A stretch of 64,000 nt of DNA from Actinomadura formosensis NBRC 14204 (lineage in GTDB: Bacteria > Actinomycetota > Actinomycetes > Streptosporangiales > Streptosporangiaceae), in the NCBI RefSeq assembly GCF_001552155.1, contig NZ_BCQQ01000025.1, positions 1 through 64,000 of the forward strand, in the 5' to 3' direction. The first letter of the stretch is position 1, and each line of letters starts with the position of its first letter. A program made the position numbers and the translations under genes. The notes under the pieces are model-generated. The model was not told the DNA's origin and searched no databases. It was given only the letters and a program-made list of their open reading frames with translations. Shown one piece after another: positions 57,072 to 64,000 of this stretch.

Positions 57072-58226
57072 GTGCGGCGGGACGTCACCGAGACGATGGT
57101 CGGGTTCGCCAGGACGGTGCGCGCGGCGGGCGGCGCGGCCGACCCCGAGCGGGTGCAGGCGATGCTGGCGGCGCTCGACCACCTCGACGTGCTCGACCCG
57201 AACGACGTGTACTGGGCCGGACGCCTGACGCTGTGCGCCGACCCCGACGACATCCCCGGGTACGACCGGTGCTTCGCCGCGTACTTCTCCGGTGCGACGG
57301 CGCGGCCGGGACGCAGGCCGCCGCCGGTGGTCGTGCACCGGATGACGCTGCCCGATCCGGGCGCGCAGGCCGGGAACGAGGAGGCCGGGGAGCTGAAGTC
57401 GGCGACCGCCAGCGAGGTGGAGGTGCTGCGCGACCGGGACGTGGCGCGGCTGAGCGCCGCCGAGCGCGCCGAGGTCGCGCGGCTGATCGCGGTGCTGGAC
57501 GCGCGGGCGGAGCAGCGCCGGTCGCGGCGGTTCACGCCCGCGTCCGCCGGACGGCTCGATCCGGCGCGGACGATCCGGGAGACGCTGCGGCGCGGCGGCG
57601 AGACGTCGCTGCTGCGGCGCCGCGCGCACCGCACCCGGCCGCGCCGCGTGGTGCTGATCGTGGACGTCAGCGGGTCGATGAGCCCGTACGCGGACGCGCT
57701 GCTGCGGTTCGCGCACGCCGCCGCCCGGTCCGGCGGGCGGGACGTGGAGGTCTTCAGCGCCGGGACGCGGCTCACCCGCCTCACCCGGGAGCTGCGGCAC
57801 CGCGACCCGGACGCGGCGATGGCGGCGGCGTCCGCGGCGATCCCGGACTGGAGCGGCGGCACCCGGCTCGGCGCGGAGCTGAAGGAGTTCCTCGACCGGT
57901 TCGGGCAGCGCGGCCTGGCCCGCGGCGCGATCGTGGTGATCGCCTCGGACGGCTGGGAGCGCGGCGACGCGACGCTGCTCGGCGAGCAGATGGCGCGGCT
58001 GCACCGGCTCGCGCACCGGGTCGTGTGGGCGAACCCGCACAAGGCGCGGCCCGGTTACGAGCCGCTGACCGCCGGGATGGCGGCGGCACTGCCGCATGTG
58101 GACGACTTCACCTCCGGGCACAGCCTCGCGGCACTGGAGGAGCTGGCGCGCCTGGTGGCCGGAGCGGGCTCGGCGACCAGAGCGGGCTCGGCGACCGGAG
58201 CGGGAAAGGGAACAGATCATGCGTGA
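57072..58226 (+). CDS. VWA-domain protein (CoxE-like)
   Basis: 384 residues. The N-terminal helical CoxE region (GFARTVRAAGGAADPERVQAM is residues about 10-30) is followed by a von Willebrand A domain with an intact MIDAS: LIVDVSGSMSPY, WSGGTRLGAEL and VIASDGWERGD. The C terminus contains 2.3 copies of an 18-bp repeat (58163-58198). GTG start four bases after the MoxR stop. Partner of the MoxR ATPase. Confidence 0.92.
   Translation: MRRDVTETMVGFARTVRAAGGAADPERVQAMLAALDHLDVLDPNDVYWAGRLTLCADPDDIPGYDRCFAAYFSGATARPGRRPPPVVVHRMTLPDPGAQAGNEEAGELKSATASEVEVLRDRDVARLSAAERAEVARLIAVLDARAEQRRSRRFTPASAGRLDPARTIRETLRRGGETSLLRRRAHRTRPRRVVLIVDVSGSMSPYADALLRFAHAAARSGGRDVEVFSAGTRLTRLTRELRHRDPDAAMAAASAAIPDWSGGTRLGAELKEFLDRFGQRGLARGAIVVIASDGWERGDATLLGEQMARLHRLAHRVVWANPHKARPGYEPLTAGMAAALPHVDDFTSGHSLAALEELARLVAGAGSATRAGSATGAGKGTDHA
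58163..58198. repeat. 18-bp tandem repeat in the VWA gene tail
   Basis: AGCGGGCTCGGCGACCAG (58163-58180) is repeated at 58181-58198 with one change, followed by a partial AGCGGG. It encodes RAGSAT-like repeats near the C terminus; probably replication slippage. Confidence 0.75.
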
Positions 58227-59343
58227 CGTGCTGGAGGACATCGCCGGTTGGTACGCCTCCGGGCAGACGTTCGGGCTCGCGACCGTCGTGCACACCTTCC
58301 GCAGCGCGCCGCGCCCGCCGGGCGCGGCGATGGCGGTGTCGCCCGGCGGGGAGGTGGCGGGCAGCGTGTCCGGCGGCTGCGTGGAGGGCGCCGTCTACGA
58401 GCTGGCGCAGTCGGTGCTGGAGACGGGCGAGCCGGTCGTCCAGCGGTACGGGGTGAGCGACGACGACGCGTTCAGCGTCGGCCTGACCTGCGGCGGGATC
58501 CTGGACGTGCTGGTGGAGCCGGTCGGGCCGGACACCTTCCCCGAGTTCACCGAGGTCGCGGAGGCGATCAGGAGGCACGAACCCGTCGCCGTCGCGACCG
58601 TCGTCGCCGGCCCCGGCAGGATCGGTGCCCGCCGCGTCGTCTGGACCGGCCGCGCCTCCGGCTCGCTCGCCCCGGGCGCCCCGCACGCCGCCCGCCTCGA
58701 CGCCGCCGTGGACGACGACGCGCGCGGCATGCTCGCGCAGGGCCTCACCGGGCAGCGCCACTACGGGCCCGAGGGGGAGCGGCGGCTGGACGACCTGACC
58801 GTCTTCGTCCACTCGTTCGCCCCGCCGCCCCGGCTGCTGGTGTTCGGCGCGATCGACTTCGCGGCGGCGGTCGCGCGGATCGGCAAGTTCCTCGGCTACC
58901 ACGTGACGGTGTGCGACGCGCGGCCGGTGTTCGCGACGCCGAAGCGGTTCCCCGAGGCCGACCAGGTCGTGGTGAAGTGGCCGCACAAGTTCCTGGACGA
59001 GACGCGCGCCGACGTCGACGCGCGCACCGCCATATGCGTCCTCACCCACGATCCCAAGTTCGACGTGCCGCTGCTTGAAGTGGCGCTGCGCACGGGCGCC
59101 GGCTACGTCGGCGCGATGGGCTCGCGCCGTACCCACGACGACCGCCTCGCCCGGCTGCGGGAGGCGGGCCTGTCCGACGAGGAGCTCCGGCGGCTGCGCT
59201 CGCCGATCGGTCTCGATCTCGGTGCCCGGACGCCGGAGGAGACGGCGGTGTCGATCGCGGCGGAGCTCGTCCAGCTCCGCTGGGGCGGTTCGGGGCGGCC
59301 GCTCACCGACACCAGCGGCCGGATCCACGCCGACACGCCCTGA
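58219..59343 (+). CDS. XdhC/CoxI-family molybdenum-hydroxylase maturation protein
   Basis: 374 residues. The N-terminal XdhC domain has FRSAPRPPGAAMAVSPGG, GSVSGGCVEGAVYE and LTCGGILDVLVEP. The C-terminal Rossmann domain has LLVFGAIDFAAAVARIGKFLG and YVGAMGSRRTHDDRLARL. XdhC binds Mo cofactor and inserts the sulfurated form into xanthine dehydrogenase-type enzymes. The ATG overlaps the VWA gene by eight bases. Confidence 0.94.
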   Translation: MRDVLEDIAGWYASGQTFGLATVVHTFRSAPRPPGAAMAVSPGGEVAGSVSGGCVEGAVYELAQSVLETGEPVVQRYGVSDDDAFSVGLTCGGILDVLVEPVGPDTFPEFTEVAEAIRRHEPVAVATVVAGPGRIGARRVVWTGRASGSLAPGAPHAARLDAAVDDDARGMLAQGLTGQRHYGPEGERRLDDLTVFVHSFAPPPRLLVFGAIDFAAAVARIGKFLGYHVTVCDARPVFATPKRFPEADQVVVKWPHKFLDETRADVDARTAICVLTHDPKFDVPLLEVALRTGAGYVGAMGSRRTHDDRLARLREAGLSDEELRRLRSPIGLDLGARTPEETAVSIAAELVQLRWGGSGRPLTDTSGRIHADTP

Positions 59344-59361
59344 CCGCACTACTTTCGCGGG

Positions 59362-59955
59362 ATGACGGTGCACGGTGCGGAGACCCCGGCGGGCCTGCTG
59401 CTCGCCGCGGGGGAGGGCAGCAGGCTCGGACGCCCCAAGGCGACCCTGGAGCTGGGCGGCGAACGCCTGGTCGACCGGGGAGTGCGGACGCTGCGGGACG
59501 GCGGCTGCTCCCCGGTCCTGGTGGTGGCGGGGGCGGCGCAGATCGAGGTGATCGGCGCGGTCGTCGTCCCCAACCCGCACTGGCGGGACGGCATGGGCTC
59601 CTCGCTGCGCGCCGGGCTCGCCGCGCTGCCGCCGGCCTGCCCCGCGGTGGTGATCGCGCTCGTGGACCAGCCGCGCGTCACCCCCGCCGCGGTGGAGCGC
59701 CTCATCGCCGCGTACGAGCACGGCGCGGGGATCGCCGTCGCCACCTACGGCGGCGCGCCGCGCAACCCCGTCCTGCTGGGCGCCGAGCACTTCGCGGGCG
59801 CCGCCGAGGCCGCGGCCGGTGACCGGGGTGCGCGCGGCTACCTGCGCGCCCATCCCGAGCTGGTCACGCCCGTCCCCTGCGACGACATCTCCGCGCCCGA
59901 CGACATCGACACTCCCGAGGACCTCGCCGCCTTCACCCGCGACGAGCCTCGGTGA
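59362..59955 (+). CDS. MocA/MobA-like molybdenum cofactor nucleotidyltransferase
   Basis: 197 residues. GLLLAAGEGSRLGRPKATLEL (nucleotide-binding LAAGxSxRMGxxK pattern) and VVIALVDQPRVTPAAVERL identify the GT-A nucleotidyltransferase fold. PRNPVLLGAEHF follows. Next to XdhC this is most likely the CMP transferase MocA, which makes MCD. Last gene of the plus-strand run; convergent with the DUF6986 gene. Confidence 0.9.
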   Translation: MTVHGAETPAGLLLAAGEGSRLGRPKATLELGGERLVDRGVRTLRDGGCSPVLVVAGAAQIEVIGAVVVPNPHWRDGMGSSLRAGLAALPPACPAVVIALVDQPRVTPAAVERLIAAYEHGAGIAVATYGGAPRNPVLLGAEHFAGAAEAAAGDRGARGYLRAHPELVTPVPCDDISAPDDIDTPEDLAAFTRDEPR

Positions 59956-59968
59956 CGGCCCGGCAGGG

Positions 59969-61189
59969 CTAGGACGCGGGCAGGACGCTCTCGTCCAGCG
60001 CGCCGCAGTCGACCGCGCGGCGGAGCCGGGACGTGAGCGCCTTGATCGTGGCGGGCTCGTCCAGGACACCGCCCGCGTCGCCCGCCGCCTGCTCGTGCCA
60101 CGCCCTGACCCGCCCGATGACGTCGTCGACGCCCGTCAGGTGGAACGCGTACACGGCGGCGTACCGGCTCGGCAGATGCGCGGGGTGCAGGTCCCAGCCC
60201 TGGTAGAAGCCGTGCGCCAGCGAGTGCCGGACGTGTGCCGCGTGCACCGCCCACGTCGCGTTCACCTCGTCGGGGCCGTCGTTGCGGGGGATGAGGTTGG
60301 TGGAGCCGTCCGACAGCCGCACACCGGTGCCCGCGAGCGACACCTGCATCAGGTGCCGGGCGAAGTCGCAGGCCGGATGGTCGAGCCGCTGCTCGTGCGG
60401 GGGCAGCCCCAGCGCGGCGGTGTAGTCGAACACGCCGAAGTGGGCGGCGGTGATCCGGCCCTTCGCCGCGGCCACGAGCGGGCCGAGCCCGACCCGTTCC
60501 TCCTCGTGGTCGATGAGCGACTGCGGCGTCTCGACCTGGATCTCGAACCGCAGGATGCCCTGCGGCAGCCCGAGCGAGGTCTCCAGCCGCTCCAGGAACT
60601 CCACGAACAGCCGGACGTGCTCGCCCGTCACCACCTTAGGGAAGGTGATCGTGAACCCGCCGGGCAGCCGCCCCAGCCGGTCGCGCAGCGCGGTCAGGAA
60701 CCCGTCCAGCGTCCGCATCGCGCGCTCGTGGCCGCCGTCGGTGAACGACTTGACCCGCAGCCCCCAGTAGTGGGGGAGGCCCTTCATCTGGTAGGCGGCG
60801 GCGACGGCCTCGACGACCTGCTCGACGTGCGCGTCCTCCTCGGCGTCCTCGCGGACGCCGTAGCCGTCCTCGAAGTCGATCCTGACGTCCTCGACCGGCT
60901 CGGCGGCGAGCTTCGCCGCGACCCGCTCCCGGACCGGGGCGGCCAGCTCGGGATCGAGCCCGAACGCGGCGCCGAACGACCCGGCGCCCGGCGTGTGGGT
61001 GTTCAGCAGCCGCAGTGCCTCGGCCCCGAAGTCGGCGGGCGTCGAGCGGGAGAACCGGTCGGCCGGCACGTAGACGGTGTGCACCGGCTGCCGCCCCTCC
61101 GCGCCGCCGGGGAAGCGCTCGCCGTGCGCGTCACGGGCGGCGGCGATGCGCGCGGACAGATCCTCAAGCGAGGGCACACTGAGATTCAC
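59969..61189 (-). CDS. DUF6986 aldolase-like protein
   Basis: About 406 residues. A TIM-barrel fold related to HpcH/HpaI and citrate-lyase-like aldolases: VRIDFEDGYGVREDAEED (acidic metal ligands), LRFEIQVETPQSLID and AAHFGVFDYTAALGL. Homologues lie near uricase and allantoinase genes in several actinobacteria (recalled, not checked). GTG start with GGCGGG directly before it. Last gene of the fdrA operon. Confidence 0.85.
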   Translation of the reverse strand: MNLSVPSLEDLSARIAAARDAHGERFPGGAEGRQPVHTVYVPADRFSRSTPADFGAEALRLLNTHTPGAGSFGAAFGLDPELAAPVRERVAAKLAAEPVEDVRIDFEDGYGVREDAEEDAHVEQVVEAVAAAYQMKGLPHYWGLRVKSFTDGGHERAMRTLDGFLTALRDRLGRLPGGFTITFPKVVTGEHVRLFVEFLERLETSLGLPQGILRFEIQVETPQSLIDHEEERVGLGPLVAAAKGRITAAHFGVFDYTAALGLPPHEQRLDHPACDFARHLMQVSLAGTGVRLSDGSTNLIPRNDGPDEVNATWAVHAAHVRHSLAHGFYQGWDLHPAHLPSRYAAVYAFHLTGVDDVIGRVRAWHEQAAGDAGGVLDEPATIKALTSRLRRAVDCGALDESVLPAS

Positions 61190-61244
61190 CCCGCCATGAT
61201 CCCCCAAACGCCGCCCGCCGGGGAACCGGTCGCGCCGGATCGGA

Positions 61245-62153
61245 TCAGGCGCCGGCGACGATGCCCCAGGTGCCGTGGAACCCGGCGCCCGGCTCCAGGT
61301 GCACGACGCCTTCACCGGACGCGAACGCGTTCGGCGGGCACGTCATGGGCTCCACACCGAGACCCTCGCGCGGCTTCGGGGTGTCGTCGGCGGTGTAGAT
61401 CTCCATCCACGGGTGCGACTCGTCGGCCCAGAGCCGGACCGTCCGGCCGCCACCGGAGAGGACCGCCCAAGCGCGGCCGTCACCGTCGCGGTTCAGCCCG
61501 GCGAACGCGTTGTCGATCCGCCGGCCGCCGAGCACCGGGCCTTCGCGCAGGTCGTACCCGGTGCCGGTGACGTCCTCGGACGGCCCGGACGGGATCATCC
61601 GGTCGTCCACCGGGAGGTACCGGTCGGCGCCCAGCGTGACCGTGCAGGCGTCGATGGGCTCGCCGAGCGTCAGGTAGGGGTGGGCGCCGTGGCCGTACGG
61701 GGCGGTCACCGTCCCCGCGTTGCGGGCGGACATCCGCACGCGGAGCCCGCCGGAGGCGTCCAGGGAGTATTCGGCCTCCAGGTCGAGGCGGAACGGGTAG
61801 CCGGCCGTCGCGAGGAGACGGTGGGTCAGCCGCACCCGGTCCGGCTCGTGCTCGGCGACCTGCCAGGACGCCCAGCGGACCAGCCCGTGGATCGCGCAGT
61901 CGCGGGCGGGCTCGGACACGTCGAGCTGATGCTCGGCGGCGCCGTGGGAGTAGCGCCCGCGGTCGATGCGGTTCGGCCACGGGATCAGCAGCTGCCCGGA
62001 CGCGGCGGGGGCCGGCTCGTCCACGCCGTGCGGCAGCACCAGCGGGCGGCCCCCGCAGGTCAGCTCGCGCAGGCTCGCGCCCGACTCGGTGACGACCGCC
62101 TGGTACGGCCCGGCGGCGAGGGCGTACTGCTCTCCGGTGACCGGCTCGCTCAT
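61245..62153 (-). CDS. Aldose 1-epimerase-family protein
   Basis: 302 residues. Galactose-mutarotase-like beta sandwich: GQLLIPWPNRIDRGRY, CAIHGLVRW, PYGHGAHPYLTLG (histidines) and the catalytic Glu in GLGVEPMTCPPNAF. The sugar substrate is unknown. ATG start 29 bases after the DUF1116 gene. Its place in this cluster may mean a ureidoglycolate-like or other ring substrate, but that is speculation. Confidence 0.9.
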   Translation of the reverse strand: MSEPVTGEQYALAAGPYQAVVTESGASLRELTCGGRPLVLPHGVDEPAPAASGQLLIPWPNRIDRGRYSHGAAEHQLDVSEPARDCAIHGLVRWASWQVAEHEPDRVRLTHRLLATAGYPFRLDLEAEYSLDASGGLRVRMSARNAGTVTAPYGHGAHPYLTLGEPIDACTVTLGADRYLPVDDRMIPSGPSEDVTGTGYDLREGPVLGGRRIDNAFAGLNRDGDGRAWAVLSGGGRTVRLWADESHPWMEIYTADDTPKPREGLGVEPMTCPPNAFASGEGVVHLEPGAGFHGTWGIVAGA

Positions 62154-62182
62154 GGGCGGCACGGTACCCTCCGCGGCCACCG

Positions 62183-63589
62183 CTATGCGATCTCCGCGAG
62201 GGCGTGCAGGGCGTCGCTGAACACGTTCGGCGGCGGTTCGACGAGCCCCGCGCCGACCTGCCCGGTGCCCGCCTCGCGTCCCGCGATGCCGGTGTCGATG
62301 ACGGGCAGGATGCCGGTGCGGACGACACGCGTGACATCGATGCCGGCGGGCGTGCCCCGGAACGACAGCAGCGGGATCTGCAGCCCCGGATGCTCGGCCA
62401 GCGTGATCTCGTACATGCGCTGGGTGGCGGCGACCGCGTCCGGGACCTCGCCGCCGACGAACCGGACGATCGCGGGCGCGGCGGCGAGCGCGAACCCGCC
62501 CACCCCGGCCGTCTCGGTGATCGCCGAGTCGCCGATGTCGGGGTTGGCGTCGTCCGGGCCGTAGCCGCCGAGGTAGAGGCCGTCGGGGACGCCGGCGGGG
62601 CCGGTGAACCAGCGGTCGCCCGTGCCCGACACCTGGATGCCGAAGTCGGTGCCGTTGCGGGCCATGGCCACGACCAGGCTGGACCCCGGCACGTCCCGGG
62701 CCGCGTCCGCGCACGCCTTCGCCGCCGCCATCCCCGCGTTCAGGAAGAAGTGGTCGTTGCCCGCGGCGAACCGCAGCGCCTCCGCCGCCCTGCCGCGGGG
62801 CACGTCCTCGGCGGCGGCGAGGTCGGGTGCGAGCTCGCGCAGCAGCAGCGACGTCGCCGCCCGGTTCCGGTTGTGCAGCTCGTCGCCCATCTGGAGCGCC
62901 TGCGCGATGACCGACATCAGGTCGAGCGGCCCGTGCCGCCGCACGGCCGCCCGCAGCGCGGGGCCGAGGACCTCCCCCATCCAGGTCAGCCGCTCGATCA
63001 CCGCCGGCCCGTACGCCCCGTACCGCAGCACCTTCCCGAGCCCCTCGTTGAGGGAGCAGTACGAGGTGCCGCCGTGCTCGGCGTCCTCGACCACGAACAT
63101 CCACATGGACGGGCTGACGACGCCCGCCATCGGCCCGACCGTGGCGTGGTGGTGGCACGGTTCGAGCGTGACGGTCCCGCGTTCCAGCGCGTGCCGGGCG
63201 CCGAGCGGGGTCTCGGCGAGCCCTTCGAGGAGCATCGCGCCGATGAGCGCGCCCCGCATCGGGCCGGACGCCCGCTCCCACTCCAGCGGCGGGCCCGCGT
63301 GCAGGAACGTGCCGGGGTCCAGGCCGAGGACCTCGCGGGCCGGGCGCACGTCCACCAGGTGCGGACGGGCCGTGAGCATGCGCCGCACGGCGCGGGCGTT
63401 GGCCTCGGCGTGCCCGGGGGCGCCGAGCACCGCGGCGAGCGCCGCCTCCGTCCCGGCCGGCGGGGGCCGCCAGTCGACCGTCCGCACCGGGACGGCCTGG
63501 TCCGCGAGCGCCTCGGCCAGCACCTCCACGCCGGCGGCGACGACCCGGGGCTCGCGGGACAGCAGCCCGCCGAGCCGCTGATCGGTCAT
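62183..63589 (-). CDS. DUF1116 protein (YlbE/AllG-like, oxamate transcarbamoylase component)
   Basis: 468 residues. The long family match includes EPCHHHATVGPMAGVVSPSM, VVAMARNGTDFGIQVSGTG and ETAGVGGFALAAAPAIVRFV. In E. coli fdrA, ylbE and ylbF (allF, allG, allH) are needed for oxamate transcarbamoylase in allantoin fermentation. ATG at 63589 overlaps the FdrA stop in ATGA. Length agrees with the family (about 470). Confidence 0.92.
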   Translation of the reverse strand: MTDQRLGGLLSREPRVVAAGVEVLAEALADQAVPVRTVDWRPPPAGTEAALAAVLGAPGHAEANARAVRRMLTARPHLVDVRPAREVLGLDPGTFLHAGPPLEWERASGPMRGALIGAMLLEGLAETPLGARHALERGTVTLEPCHHHATVGPMAGVVSPSMWMFVVEDAEHGGTSYCSLNEGLGKVLRYGAYGPAVIERLTWMGEVLGPALRAAVRRHGPLDLMSVIAQALQMGDELHNRNRAATSLLLRELAPDLAAAEDVPRGRAAEALRFAAGNDHFFLNAGMAAAKACADAARDVPGSSLVVAMARNGTDFGIQVSGTGDRWFTGPAGVPDGLYLGGYGPDDANPDIGDSAITETAGVGGFALAAAPAIVRFVGGEVPDAVAATQRMYEITLAEHPGLQIPLLSFRGTPAGIDVTRVVRTGILPVIDTGIAGREAGTGQVGAGLVEPPPNVFSDALHALAEIA

Positions 63590-64000
63590 GCCGAAACCCC
63601 TTCCACCAGCCGCAGGGCGTGCCGGGTCGCCTGGGCGTTGGAGGCGAACACGTCGGCGCCCGCCTCGCACAGCGCCGTGGCCTGCCGGTCGCGGCCCTGC
63701 GGGTCGGCCGGCGTCCCGCACAGCGACACGACGACCGCCAGGTCGGGACGGTCCCGCACCGCCGCGGCGACGGCCGGGGCGAGCGAGGCGGCCGGGTCCG
63801 GCTCGGCGCCGTGACCGAGCACCACGTCCAGGAGCAGGACGCCGCAGCCGGGATCGGCGGCTTCGGCCCGCAGCGCGTCCAGCCGCAGCGTCGGATCGAT
63901 CATCGGATGGGCGCGGCCCCGCGTGTAGGCGTCGTCGCCGAAGTCGGTGAACCGGTGGCCGCGCGCCTCCAGATCCCAGCCGAGCGCGCCCCGGGCGATC
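63586..64000 (-). CDS. FdrA-like protein, C-terminal part (gene runs off the window)
   Basis: Only the last 137 or so codons are present; the frame is open through position 64000. Seen: the family stretch GHRFTDFGDDAYTRGRAHPM followed by IDPTLRL, then DVVLGHGAEPDPAASLAPAV and VVSLCGTPADPQ, the acyl-CoA-ligase-like C-terminal fold. FdrA pairs with the DUF1116 protein. An internal ATG (63903) is not the true start. Confidence 0.9.
   Translation of the reverse strand, partial: IARGALGWDLEARGHRFTDFGDDAYTRGRAHPMIDPTLRLDALRAEAADPGCGVLLLDVVLGHGAEPDPAASLAPAVAAAVRDRPDLAVVVSLCGTPADPQGRDRQATALCEAGADVFASNAQATRHALRLVEGVSA

Noticed and set aside
58163-58198. CRISPR or regulatory repeat
   Set aside because: It is a direct tandem within coding sequence, has no spacers and stays in frame; slippage is the simplest view.

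Overview
The window is a GC-rich, gene-dense actinobacterial chromosome segment. Five things point to a filamentous or sporulating actinomycete, most likely the Thermomonosporaceae/Actinomadura group (placement is inference): a bldD gene with an intact c-di-GMP signature, an actinobacterial integration host factor (mihF/sIHF), a PriA with degenerate helicase motifs, a PASTA kinase next to an Rv2175c-like protein, and frequent GTG/TTG starts with ATGA/GTGA overlaps. No tRNA, rRNA, insertion sequence, prophage or CRISPR array was seen.

Layout. 98-3885 (minus): DMT transporter, PASTA Ser/Thr kinase, endonuclease IV. 4033-6257 (minus): a TPP riboswitch driving thiO-thiS-thiG. 6362-9064 (plus): ferredoxin reductase, Rv2175c-like DNA-binding protein, thiE and a 55-residue acidic protein. 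9073-12476: second kinase, polyprenyl synthetase, metF. 12413-17151: an operon with a WXG100-like pair, an ArsC-like protein and a GNAT, then an EEP phosphatase-like membrane protein, a YbaK-type editing protein and an L,D-transpeptidase lipoprotein.

17236-22278 is the most accessory-looking part. It holds a HEPN-domain gene whose promoter carries a perfect SOS (LexA) box, a class III CoA-transferase, a Crp-family regulator followed by a palindrome and a two-gene unit (two-helix membrane protein plus MazG-like pyrophosphatase), and an MFS exporter.

22333-37920 is the conserved block bldD / pyrR-pyrB-pyrC-carA-carB-pyrK-pyrD-pyrF / mihF-gmk-rpoZ-coaBC / metK. Together these make UMP de novo, then GMP kinase, the RNA polymerase omega subunit, CoA and SAM. 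A PyrR-binding hairpin abuts the pyrR ribosome site. A 792-base gene-free stretch with several hairpins lies before mihF.

37984-54828 continues with a multispanning membrane protein, priA, an unknown 595-residue protein, def-fmt-rsmB, a PAP2 protein, rpe-HAD, an Sll1717-type P-loop ATPase, and an FMN-riboswitch rib operon (ribE-ribM/pnuX-ribBA-ribH) followed by hisG.

54821-64000 holds a PH-domain protein, a Uma2 nuclease, and two convergent operons. One (MoxR-VWA-XdhC-MocA type) is a maturation set for a molybdenum hydroxylase. The other (FdrA-DUF1116-aldose epimerase-DUF6986) resembles purine/allantoin nitrogen catabolism. Many genes are separated by GC-rich hairpins without U-tracts, including a perfect 46-base palindrome after metK.
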